From Oscillospiraceae bacterium (GTDB lineage Bacteria > Bacillota > Clostridia > Oscillospirales > Ruminococcaceae): DNA of 11,985 bases. Shown here piece by piece: positions 6,440-11,985 of this stretch. A program made the translations under genes and the position numbers. Every line of letters starts with the position of its first letter. Within the stretch, counting starts at the first letter, position 1. The stretch lies in NCBI GenBank assembly GCA_019423445.1, contig JAHZBJ010000008.1, positions 18,770 to 30,754 on the forward strand, written 5' to 3'. The notes beneath the pieces are model-generated. The model searched no databases. It had not been told where the DNA came from and saw nothing but the letters and a program-made list of their open reading frames with translations.

Positions 6440-8384
6440 AAACACGATAGAAGAGCGAAACGCCGCCCCCGCTGCGACCCGTACCACCACCAGCCGCGGC
6501 CGCCGCGCCCCCAAGGGCGTACTCCGCAGGCTGCTGAAAACCCTGTTTGAATTCTATCCGGTGCTGCTGCCGTTCACGCTGGTGTGCATCCTGATCAACG
6601 CTCTCGTCAGTTCCATGCCGGCGGTCTTCCTGCAGAAAGTCATCGCCTTGGTAGACCAAAACTACAAGAGCGGCGACTGGTCGGCAATCTCCGGAGAAAT
6701 TCTCGGCCTTGTAGGAATTCTGGTGGTCATGTATGCGGTCAGCCTCATCGCCGGCGCCTTCTACACACAGATGATGGCCATCATTACCCAGGGCTCCCTG
6801 AAAAAGATGCGTCAGAAGATGTTCAACCACATGCAGGATCTGCCTATCCGGTACTTTGATACCAATGGTCACGGCGACATCATGAGCTACTACACCAACG
6901 ATGTCGACACTCTGCGCCAGCTTATCAGCCAGAGCCTTCCCAATATTCTCATCTCCGCTATCACGCTGTTCGTGGTGTTCTGTATTATGGTCTACTACAG
7001 CGTCATCCTGGCCTTCGTAGTGGTGGTCGGCGTCGTCTGCATGGTCTTCGCCGCCCGCGCAATCACCAAGCGCTCCTCCACCTACTTCCTGCGTCAGCAG
7101 ATCACTCTGGCCAACGCCGAGGCATTCATGGAGGAAATGATGACGGGCCAGAAGGTCATTAAGGTCTTCTGCCACGAGGAAGCCGCCAAAGCTGACTTTG
7201 ACAAAGTCAACGACGAAATCTTCTTCAACGCCCGCAACGGCAACCGTTTCGCCAACATTCTTATGCCGCTGCTGGGCAATGTCGGCAACGTGATGTATGT
7301 GGTCGTGGCACTGGTGGGCGGCGCCCTGCTGCTGTCCGGCGCCCCCAACATCAGTCTCTCCGGCATGGCCTTCAGTATCAGCATCGTGGTGCCGTTCCTA
7401 AATATGACCAAGCAGTTCGCCGGTTCCATCGGCCAGGTGTCCAACCAGATCAACATGGTCATCATGGGTCTGGCCGGAGCCCACCGGCTCTTCTCCCTGC
7501 TGGATGAAGAGCCCGAAACCGACGATGGCTACGTGACCCTGGTCAACGCTAAGGAGAACGCCGACGGCACCTTGACCGAGTGCCCCGAGCGCACCATGGT
7601 CTGGGCCTGGAAGCATCCCCACCACGACGGCACCGTCACCTACACCAAGCTGACCGGCGACGTGCGGTTCTACGACGTGGACTTCGGCTACACGCCGGAA
7701 AAGATTGTCCTCCATAATATCTCCCTCTACGCCAAGCCCGGTCAGAAGATCGCCTTCGTAGGAGCCACTGGTGCCGGTAAGACCACCATCACCAACCTCA
7801 TCAACCGGTTCTACGACATCGATGACGGCAAAATCCGTTATGATGGCATCAACATCAACAAGATCAAAAAGGCCGACCTGCGGCATTCCCTGGGTATGGT
7901 GCTTCAGGACACCAACCTCTTCACCGGCACCGTCATGGACAACATCCGTTACGGCAATCTGGAGGCCTGCGACGAAGACTGCATCGCAGCGGCCAAGCTG
8001 GCCGGCGCCGATGACTTCATCCGCCGTCTACCCGAGGGCTACAACACCGTGCTCCGCGGCAACGGTGCCAACCTGAGCCAGGGCCAGCGGCAGCTGTTGA
8101 GCATCGCCCGGGCTGCTGTAGCCGATCCTCCGGTCATGATCCTCGATGAGGCCACCTCCTCCATCGATACCCGTACCGAGGCCATTGTACAGCGGGGCAT
8201 GGACGCGCTGATGTACGGTCGGACGGTGTTTGTCATTGCTCACCGACTCTCCACAGTCCAGAACTCCAATGCCATCATCGTCCTTGAGCACGGCCGCATC
8301 ATCGAGCGCGGCAGCCACGACGAGCTGATTGCCCAGAAGGGTAAGTACTATCAGCTGTATACCGGTGCCTTCGAACTCGAATAA
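6426..8384 (+). CDS. ABC exporter half-transporter B (catalytic ATPase subunit)
   Basis: 652-aa partner of the preceding subunit. The ATG at 6426 (or 6429) is preferred over GTG 6390 because AGGCAGG (6414-6420) precedes it; the gene overlaps the upstream stop by 14 bases, which points to translational coupling. A basic, Ala/Thr/Arg-rich cytosolic tail (about 1-36) leads into six membrane helices between about 44 and 326. The ATPase domain is canonical: Walker A GATGAGKTT (446-454), signature LSQGQ (550-554), Walker B ILDE (D574, catalytic E575) and H-loop H606. Between the two domains, residues about 370-411 form an insert (…ERTMVWAWKHPHHDG…) absent from subunit A. Such a linker is, as I recall, a feature of the larger subunit in many clostridial pairs. 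Together with subunit A it forms one consensus and one degenerate ATP site. Confidence 0.94.
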   Translation: MMKRKNTIEERNAAPAATRTTTSRGRRAPKGVLRRLLKTLFEFYPVLLPFTLVCILINALVSSMPAVFLQKVIALVDQNYKSGDWSAISGEILGLVGILVVMYAVSLIAGAFYTQMMAIITQGSLKKMRQKMFNHMQDLPIRYFDTNGHGDIMSYYTNDVDTLRQLISQSLPNILISAITLFVVFCIMVYYSVILAFVVVVGVVCMVFAARAITKRSSTYFLRQQITLANAEAFMEEMMTGQKVIKVFCHEEAAKADFDKVNDEIFFNARNGNRFANILMPLLGNVGNVMYVVVALVGGALLLSGAPNISLSGMAFSISIVVPFLNMTKQFAGSIGQVSNQINMVIMGLAGAHRLFSLLDEEPETDDGYVTLVNAKENADGTLTECPERTMVWAWKHPHHDGTVTYTKLTGDVRFYDVDFGYTPEKIVLHNISLYAKPGQKIAFVGATGAGKTTITNLINRFYDIDDGKIRYDGININKIKKADLRHSLGMVLQDTNLFTGTVMDNIRYGNLEACDEDCIAAAKLAGADDFIRRLPEGYNTVLRGNGANLSQGQRQLLSIARAAVADPPVMILDEATSSIDTRTEAIVQRGMDALMYGRTVFVIAHRLSTVQNSNAIIVLEHGRIIERGSHDELIAQKGKYYQLYTGAFELE

Positions 8385-8457
8385 TTTCCCCAAAAGAGGC
8401 CGTACTATCCCCTGCCTTCTAAGATGTAAAGTCAAAGATTTCATACTGACAGAAAAG

Positions 8458-8487
8458 GGTGCTGATGTAAAATATCAGCACCTTTTT
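8458..8487 (+). terminator. Intrinsic terminator of the marR-ABC operon
   Basis: GGTGCTGAT (8458-8466) pairs perfectly with ATCAGCACC (8474-8482) across a 7-base loop and is followed by TTTTT. An AAAA run precedes the stem, so it could also act on the minus strand. It stands 74 bases after the second exporter gene. Confidence 0.88.
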
Positions 8488-8650
8488 CTCTACCAAACGC
8501 CCTGGGAAAAACAATAGCATACCGTTCCCGCATAACCATTCTCGGCAGCAGCCTCATCAGCAATAGAGTCCGGTTCATGCTATGCGATCTGCGTCTCCGT
8601 GAGGTCTTTTGAGGTGTTGCTGAATATAGATTAGGTAGACAACGGAATGG

Positions 8651-8685
8651 AATCATAACCACCGGCATAGCCGGTGGTTATGATT
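8651..8685. repeat. Perfect 16-bp palindrome with ATA loop
   Basis: Arms 8651-8666 and 8670-8685 are exact reverse complements, with core ACCACCGGC / GCCGGTGGT and loop ATA. No T-run follows. It resembles scattered REP-like or IS200/IS605-type hairpins of Clostridia, but no transposase is nearby; a bidirectional terminator is the alternative. Confidence 0.7.
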
Positions 8686-8725
8686 TGCTCTGACAGCGTT
8701 CACGGCGGTATAGGAGGATGCCGCC

Positions 8726-8824
8726 ATGCTGCGCCGGATGCTGTCCCTGCCAGATCTGACAAGGGTTAGCCTCTCAAAAAAAGCTTGTTCCAGCCGGCGG
8801 CGGGGTTCGGCCTTTTGTTCATAA
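8726..8824 (+). CDS. Possible 32-aa peptide behind a ribosome-site hairpin
   Basis: An ATG at 8726 opens a 32-codon frame (MLRRMLSLPDLTRVSLSKKA…) ending with TAA. AGGAGG (8712-8717) is 8 bases upstream and forms exactly the loop of a hairpin whose arms are GGCGGTAT (8704-8711) and ATGCCGCC (8718-8725). The peptide is basic, with no known domain. The strong ribosome site is the only argument for it being expressed. Confidence 0.25.
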   Translation: MLRRMLSLPDLTRVSLSKKACSSRRRGSAFCS

Positions 8825-8912
8825 TTACCCCACTTTTATTGGAAGAGGCAACACTGTGTGGACGAAACAACATTCTGTGGCTCATATAGAAAAACTGCGA
8901 AATACAACTTGG

Positions 8913-8953
8913 GCTTAGGAGGGCGGTGCTCTGTCCAGCTGAGCTACTGGCGC
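8913..8953 (-). pseudogene. 5' half of a tRNA-Arg(CCT)-like gene, copy 1
   Basis: Read on the minus strand it starts GCGCCAG-TA-GCTC (acceptor and D-stem), continues with the D-loop AGCTGGAC, closes the D-stem with GAGC, and runs to an anticodon loop CTCCTAA (anticodon CCT). The sequence then leaves the tRNA: neither the 3' anticodon stem nor a T-arm follows. It is not a functional tRNA; it looks like a scar of site-specific integration at the anticodon loop. Confidence 0.62.
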
Positions 8954-8993
8954 GTATGCAATTTTTATTCGTTTCTGTGACCCCGGCGGTTGA

Positions 8994-9014
8994 GAACCCG
9001 CCAAATGTTAGGAG
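8994..9014. repeat. 21-bp direct repeat, copy 1, at the tRNA break point
   Basis: The stretch matches 9087-9107 at 19 of 21 positions. Its last bases, TTAGGAG, are the anticodon loop of the tRNA-Arg half at 9008-9046. The repeat is therefore partly tRNA and partly foreign sequence, as expected for an attachment-site hybrid. Confidence 0.6.
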
Positions 9015-9046
9015 GCGACCGCTCTATCCAACTGAGCTACGGGGGC
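9008..9046 (-). pseudogene. 5' half of a tRNA-Arg(CCT) gene, copy 2
   Basis: On the minus strand: acceptor GCCCCCG, TA, D-arm GCTC-AGTTGGAT-AGAGC, anticodon stem GTCGC and anticodon loop CTCCTAA. The expected 3' stem GCGAC is replaced by CATTT. The following bases can pair partly with the acceptor (CGGGGTC) but give no proper T-arm, so the gene is broken. The break falls at the same anticodon-loop position as in the copy at 8913-8953. Confidence 0.7.
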
Positions 9047-9086
9047 TTATACAGAAAATATTCAATTGTACCGTTTCGACAGACGT

Positions 9087-9107
9087 GAACCCGCTAAATG
9101 TCAGGAG
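9087..9107. repeat. 21-bp direct repeat, copy 2
   Basis: 19 of 21 identity with 8994-9014, 93 bases apart. Here it ends in TCAGGAG and the tRNA sequence beyond the loop is absent. It lies just before the small gene at 9143. Confidence 0.6.
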
Positions 9108-9142
9108 AATAGCAAACAATTTATAAATAAAGGAGTATAGAA

Positions 9143-9436
9143 ATGGAAAAGCTCGAACTCTATGATTTATCCGGTAGCATTACACTCCCGTTTTTTGAAG
9201 CAATGTCTCAGCGGATGCCAATCGTCATGATCAATGAACTTTACCGGGTTCTAGAGGGCCTATATGAACGAGGCCTGAAGGCTGAAGCTGCGATGCTTCT
9301 CTATGCCTTGCTTTTATTACTTGACATTCGATGCCACCAGATGTTTCTGAAAATGCAAGGAGACCTTTCTCTGATGAAAGATTTCGCGGGCGAAGTGCTA
9401 ACAGACTGGAGGGAGATCCTCAACGAATATCTGTAA
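9143..9436 (+). CDS. Hypothetical protein, 97 aa
   Basis: I do not recognise the family. The ATG at 9143 follows AAAGGAG with about an 8-base gap, and the gene ends before a clear terminator, so it is a real single-gene unit. The protein looks all-helical: an acidic N-terminus (MEKLELYDLSG), amphipathic helices around residues 25-45, and a leucine-rich helix LLYALLLLLDIRC (about 52-64) that is too short and too close to charges to be a sure membrane segment. The C-terminus is acidic. It stands between the tRNA scars and the recombinase unit of element 2 and may be an accessory or passenger gene. Confidence 0.7.
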   Translation: MEKLELYDLSGSITLPFFEAMSQRMPIVMINELYRVLEGLYERGLKAEAAMLLYALLLLLDIRCHQMFLKMQGDLSLMKDFAGEVLTDWREILNEYL

Positions 9437-9451
9437 AATGTGAAAGGACGT

Positions 9452-9477
9452 ACCAAGCCGATGGGCTTGGTTTTTTT
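9452..9477 (+). terminator. Intrinsic terminator after the 97-aa gene
   Basis: ACCAAGCC (9452-9459) pairs with GGCTTGGT (9464-9471) around GATG and runs into seven Ts. It separates the small gene from the recombinase unit. Confidence 0.9.
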
Positions 9478-9556
9478 ATGCCTAAATTTTAGGACAAGCA
9501 AATCCTCTTTCTTGCAAACATAGGAATAGAGAAAGTATGTGAGAGGAGTGATCTGA

Positions 9557-9694
9557 TTGAAAAGACAAGCGGTACAGGTGCGATTTGAGTTTTCCGAAGA
9601 AGAGGATGTGAGAGAGATTTTCCTGCGATCCTTTCGCCTTTTCCTTACCCGGAGCCTTGCGGAAGGAATTCAAAGCACGGTACAATTGCCATGA
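9557..9694 (+). CDS. TnpW-like small transposon protein (45 aa)
   Basis: A 45-codon gene with a TTG start at 9557, preceded by GAGGAG (9543-9548). It reads MKRQAVQVRFEFSEEEDVRE and ends GIQSTVQLP. The VQVRFEF-S-EEED opening is what I associate with TnpW, a small protein encoded beside tnpX in Tn4451-like elements. Its position just before a TnpX-type recombinase (30 bases between stop and next start, same strand) supports this. The role of TnpW is not settled; an accessory or regulatory part in transposition is possible. The main doubt is the short length and non-ATG start. Confidence 0.6.
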   Translation: MKRQAVQVRFEFSEEEDVREIFLRSFRLFLTRSLAEGIQSTVQLP

Positions 9695-9724
9695 TGAATG
9701 GCAGCTTATCTCAGGAGGTAGCAA

Positions 9725-11344
9725 ATGTACTTAGAGATAAGCAATCCCATGGATTACCATGCGGCTTTATACATCAGACTATCAAAGGAGGATGAGAGCG
9801 AGGGACCATCCCAGAGCGTCCAGAATCAGGAGTCCCTTCTGCGGGAGTTTGTGCAGCAGCACCGGCTGAGCGTCCATGACACCTATATAGACGACGGCTG
9901 GAGCGGTACAAACTTCGACCGCCCCAGCTTCCAGCGGATGATTGCCGATATTGAGGCGAAGAAGGTCAACATGGTCATTACCAAGGACCTCTCCCGTCTG
10001 GGCCGTGACTACATCATGACCGGCCACTACATGGAGCGGTACTTCCCCGAGCACCGGGTGCGGTACATCTCCCTGCTGGACGGCATCGACACCGGCGTGG
10101 ACTCCACCGCCAACGACATCACCCCCTTCCGTGCCATCATGAACGACATGTACGCCAAGGATATCTCCAAGAAGATCAAATCGGTCAAACGGGATAAGCA
10201 GCGGAAGGGACAGTTTATCGGCGGCAAACCGGTGTACGGCTACAAGATGCACCCAACGGAGAAAAACAAGATCGTCATTGACGAGGAGGCAGCCCCCATT
10301 GTGCGGCGGATTTTCGCCCTGGCCCTCTCCGGTATGAGCTGCCGGAATATCGCCGCCCTTCTCAACCAAGAGGGGGTGCCCACTCCGGCCACCTATGCCA
10401 ATCTCCCAGTGGCAAAACCCGGCCCCTACACCGGCCTGTGGAGCAGTGAGCGGATCTCCGACATGCTGCAAAATGAGACTTACATCGGCAACATGGTACA
10501 GGGGCGCAGCGTGAAGATCAGCTATAAATCCAAGAAGTGCCTGAAGCAAGACCCAGCCAACTGGGTGGTGGTGGAGGGTACCCACGAGCCTCTGGTGGAC
10601 AGAGAGACCTTTCAGAAGGTGCGGATGCTGGTAAACAGCCGCAAGCACACCCGGAGCCGGACCTACGACTTCCTGTTGAAGGGGCTGATCTTCTGCCATG
10701 AGTGCGGCTACCCACTGGCAGTCCTCAACCGGAAAAACGCCAAGGGAGAGGATGTGCTGTACTTCGTCTGCCGCACCTATCAGCGGTTCACCAAGGCTGG
10801 GGTCTGCACCTGCCATTCCATCAAGGAGAAGACGGTGACCGAAGCGGTGGTCGCCAAGGTGCGGGAGGTGTGCCAGGCGTATCTGAACCCTGATGAACTG
10901 CTGCCCGTGGCACAGGAAGCTGTGGAGAATGCCAGAAAGCAGAGCAGTCTGGAGACGGAGCTCCAAGCACTCCAGTCCAAGATTGACAGCCTCACCGCCA
11001 ACCTGGACCGGATGTATACCGACCGGCTCAACGGGCTGCTGCCAGAGGCGGACTTCCAGCGCATCTTCGGCCGGATTAAGCTGGAGCGAGAGAAACTGGA
11101 GGAAAAGCGGCAGGAGTTGGAGCTGCGCAAAAAAAGCCCTGTCCGAAGCGAGGACAGAGCCAAGGAACTGGTACAGCGGTTCATCGAAACCGCCGGGGAA
11201 AGCCGGGAGCTGCTGGTGAGCCTTATCGAGCGGGTGGAGCTCACCGAGGACAAGGAGATCCTCATAAAATTCCGCTTCGCCCAGCTGGACGAAACGGCGG
11301 AAAGCCAGACACCGCAAGGGATTGCGCCGTCCCACCCGGCGTAA
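9725..11344 (+). CDS. TnpX-type large serine recombinase of element 2
   Basis: 539-aa large serine recombinase that probably inserts and excises element 2. The ATG at 9725 has AGGAGGT five bases upstream. The catalytic domain shows ALYIRLSKEDE (catalytic Ser20, Arg18), DDGWSGTNFDRPSF and VITKDLSRLGRDY. The recombinase domain spans roughly 165-300 (GKPVYGYKM … ILNQEGVPTP-like AALLNQEGVPTPATY … NETYIGNMVQG). The zinc ribbon uses C324 and C327 with C349 and C361/C363. A coiled coil lies at about 398-475, followed by a short beta-rich end (SLIERVELTEDKEILIKFRF). This order is that of the TnpX/TndX group and differs from recombinase 1. The stop lies 37 bases before the right attachment core, the usual place for the integrase of such an element. 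Confidence 0.93.
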   Translation: MYLEISNPMDYHAALYIRLSKEDESEGPSQSVQNQESLLREFVQQHRLSVHDTYIDDGWSGTNFDRPSFQRMIADIEAKKVNMVITKDLSRLGRDYIMTGHYMERYFPEHRVRYISLLDGIDTGVDSTANDITPFRAIMNDMYAKDISKKIKSVKRDKQRKGQFIGGKPVYGYKMHPTEKNKIVIDEEAAPIVRRIFALALSGMSCRNIAALLNQEGVPTPATYANLPVAKPGPYTGLWSSERISDMLQNETYIGNMVQGRSVKISYKSKKCLKQDPANWVVVEGTHEPLVDRETFQKVRMLVNSRKHTRSRTYDFLLKGLIFCHECGYPLAVLNRKNAKGEDVLYFVCRTYQRFTKAGVCTCHSIKEKTVTEAVVAKVREVCQAYLNPDELLPVAQEAVENARKQSSLETELQALQSKIDSLTANLDRMYTDRLNGLLPEADFQRIFGRIKLEREKLEEKRQELELRKKSPVRSEDRAKELVQRFIETAGESRELLVSLIERVELTEDKEILIKFRFAQLDETAESQTPQGIAPSHPA

Positions 11345-11359
11345 ATTTCCGGCGGAAAT
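11345..11359. repeat. 15-base palindrome between recombinase stop and attR
   Basis: ATTTCCG-G-CGGAAAT is perfectly symmetric and begins at the base after the recombinase stop. It lies 22 bases from the attachment core. It could be a recombinase contact site or a weak transcript end; no T-run follows. Confidence 0.45.
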
Positions 11360-11381
11360 CGCTTACAATAGGCGTGCCGCA

Positions 11382-11391
11382 ATGTATCCCG
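11382..11391 (+). other. attR of element 2 (ATGTATC core)
   Basis: Right copy of the seven-base repeat ATGTATC (11382-11388), followed by CCG. To its left is element sequence, to its right the SigK tail codons. The eighth base (C here, G in the left copy) distinguishes chromosome from element and fixes the exchange to ATGTATC or its immediate left. Confidence 0.85.
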
Positions 11392-11449
11392 CATTGAGAA
11401 ACGGGCGCTGGAGAAGCTGGAAGAGGCCATGGGTGACTGGCGTCCCTGA
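11382..11449 (+). pseudogene. sigK: sigK 3' end (last 21 codons plus stop), split gene
   Basis: The frame GTA TCC CGC ATT GAG AAA CGG ... TGA (11383-11449) encodes VSRIEKRALEKLEEAMGDWRP and stops. VSRIEKRAL directly continues GISRSYVS of the piece at 2302-2618, since all SigK-type proteins read ISRSYVSRIEK(K/R)AL there. It supplies the end of the region 4.2 helix that contacts the -35 element, and the C-terminal helix. No start codon or ribosome site is present, so it is meaningless alone. A strong terminator follows within 10 bases, as for a normal gene end. Confidence 0.9.
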
Positions 11450-11458
11450 ATCCGGATG

Positions 11459-11494
11459 GTGGGCGGCACGCGGAAGACGCGGCCGCCCGCTTTT
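11459..11494 (+). terminator. sigK terminator
   Basis: GTGGGCGGC (11459-11467) pairs with GCCGCCCGC (11482-11490); an inner CGCG/CGCG stem and a GAAGA loop complete the hairpin, and TTTTATT follows. It lies 9 bases after the sigK stop and marks the chromosomal end of the gene. Confidence 0.85.
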
Positions 11495-11524
11495 ATTCGG
11501 GGGACGGAGGGAGAAAGTCCGGGA

Positions 11525-11553
11525 TTGTTTTTCCAGTATAATCTGTGTATAAT
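11525..11553 (+). promoter_or_regulatory. Promoter of the Lrp/AsnC gene
   Basis: TTGTTT (11525-11530), 17 bases, then a perfect TATAAT (11548-11553). A second TATAAT at 11537-11542 has no matching -35 box at good distance. Transcription should start near 11560, leaving a leader of about 125 bases with no structure I recognise. Confidence 0.75.
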
Positions 11554-11685
11554 AAGGACTGCTGACAAAAGTGCCGGGAGCGGAGAAAAAACGCGTCCGG
11601 GGCACAAAGAGCAAAGAAAGCGGAGTATCTTACCACCATTCCCTGCAGGTAGGGGAAATTTTACAGGAAGCGGAGGAGACCGTCC

Positions 11686-11985
11686 ATGGAAAAGCTGTTG
11701 GAATTGTTGGAGCAGGACTGCAGCATGAGCGTAGCCCAGTTGGCAGCCGCCGCAGGCGTATCGCAGGCAGAGGCAGAGCAGGCCATCCGAGCATATGAAG
11801 AAGACCGGGTTATCCTGGGTTATAAGGCAATCATTGACTGGGACCGGGTACGCAAAGAGACGGTAACCGCGCTGATCGAGGTAAATGTGGTGCCTCAGTC
11901 CATTGATGGGTTTGACCGGATTGCCGAGCGTATCTACCAGTACGACGAGGTAGAGAGCATGTACCTGATGAGCGGTTCGTTTGAC
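11686..11985 (+). CDS. Lrp/AsnC-family transcriptional regulator (5' part)
   Basis: The first 100 codons of a gene that runs off the window. The ATG at 11686 has GGAGGAG (11672-11678) seven bases upstream. Residues 1-50 form the helix-turn-helix domain (MEKLLELLEQDCSMSVAQLAAAAGVSQAEAEQAI then RAYEEDRVILGYKAIIDWDRV, the hallmark Lrp linker). From about residue 60 the RAM/AsnC sensor domain starts: TALIEVNVVPQS, FDRIAERIYQYDEVESMYLMSGSFD, where the last stretch precedes the D-Y/L motif of the family. These proteins control amino-acid metabolism genes as oligomers that bind small effectors. It lies outside element 2, downstream of the sigK terminator with its own promoter, and is part of the host chromosome. 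Confidence 0.92.
   Translation, partial: MEKLLELLEQDCSMSVAQLAAAAGVSQAEAEQAIRAYEEDRVILGYKAIIDWDRVRKETVTALIEVNVVPQSIDGFDRIAERIYQYDEVESMYLMSGSFD

Larger units (their letters stand above)
8488..8912. other. Gene-poor stretch inside element 2
   Basis: No convincing gene longer than 35 codons is visible on either strand. It holds the perfect palindrome at 8651-8685 and a hairpin plus possible short peptide at 8704-8824. The rest (8488-8650, 8825-8912) shows no family I can name. A minus-strand frame around 8520-8600 has a protein-like look (NRTLLLMRLLPRMVMRERYA) but no recognised domain or ribosome binding site. Confidence 0.4.
2619..11388 (+). mobile_element. Complete 8.77-kb serine-recombinase element inserted in sigK (element 2)
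   Basis: The boundaries are defined by the interrupted sigK frame and by the direct ATGTATC repeats at 2612-2618 and 11382-11388. The right end carries its own TnpX-type large serine recombinase, with a TnpW-like small gene before it. Cargo: a TspO/MBR protein, a MarR regulator and a two-gene ABC exporter, together with gene remnants (Rieske, LysM-like, half tRNAs) in the intergenic parts. No conjugation, replication or phage structural genes are seen, so it would be a non-self-transmissible unit that excises as a circle. The patchwork of remnants suggests assembly from several earlier insertions. Confidence 0.82.

Noticed and set aside
5174..6514. Long minus-strand frame (446 codons) opposite ABC subunit A
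   Set aside because: It is a shadow of the highly coding plus strand in GC-rich DNA; the composition (His/Asp/Gly-rich) is not that of a real protein and subunit A has clear motifs.
8441..8668. 75-codon frame on the minus strand
   Set aside because: It overlaps the operon terminator and a palindrome, has no ribosome site and no recognised domain, although NRTLLLMRLLPRMVMRERYA looks slightly protein-like.
8977..9046. A complete tRNA gene on the minus strand
   Set aside because: The acceptor stem could pair at six of seven positions, but the anticodon stem has no 3' partner and the T-arm lacks the normal loop.
8926..9126. 66-codon frame on the plus strand
   Set aside because: Most of it is the antisense of the half tRNA-Arg copies and the direct repeats; it has no ribosome binding site of note.
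9782..11335. Long minus-strand frame (517 codons) opposite recombinase 2
   Set aside because: Shadow frame; the plus strand has the full set of recombinase motifs and a strong ribosome site.
1..11985. CRISPR array, rRNA, riboswitch
   Set aside because: No regularly spaced repeats, rRNA sequence or known riboswitch core was seen by eye in any gap.

Overview
The window looks like a spore-forming, fairly GC-rich gut-type Clostridia genome (Oscillospiraceae/Flavonifractor-like by protein flavour). That placement is an inference from codon use and protein families, not a database result. Its central feature is the sporulation sigma factor gene sigK cut into pieces by two different serine-recombinase elements. 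An internal sigK piece lies at about 2302-2618. The last 21 codons, plus the stop, reappear 8.77 kb away at 11382-11449. The 5' part of sigK is not in the window and should lie to the left of base 1.

Layout: (i) 1-2318 is the right end of a skin-like (sigK-intervening) element, called element 1 here. It holds a small unknown gene on the minus strand and a large serine recombinase whose stop codon lies inside the presumed attachment core. (ii) 2302-2618 encodes the end of sigma region 2 through most of region 4.2 of SigK. (iii) 2619-11388 is a second, complete element of about 8.8 kb (element 2), inserted in the codons for the DNA-recognition helix of region 4.2. From left to right it carries a Rieske-protein remnant, a TspO/MBR membrane protein, a broken LysM-like fragment, a MarR regulator with a strong promoter and twin operator, a heterodimeric ABC exporter (two genes, overlapping), a non-coding stretch with palindromes and half-tRNA-Arg scars, a small unknown gene, a TnpW-like small gene and a TnpX-type large serine recombinase ending 40 bases from the right junction. 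(iv) 11382-11449 is the 3' end of sigK, followed by its terminator. (v) 11525-11985 is a promoter and the start of an Lrp/AsnC-family regulator in the chromosome.

How it fits together: removing 2619-11388 by recombination between the two ATGTATC copies restores the reading frame ...SYVSRIEKRALEKLEEAM... of a normal SigK C-terminus. Each recombinase sits at the right end of its own element, in the sigK direction, next to its attachment site. In the unrearranged state sigK stops three codons after the junction (SRRN-stop) and lacks the end of region 4.2. A functional SigK would therefore need two excisions, or the strain may be defective in late sporulation. The cargo of element 2 (MarR plus heterodimeric exporter, TspO) suggests drug or metabolite efflux as a selectable trait carried inside a sporulation gene.
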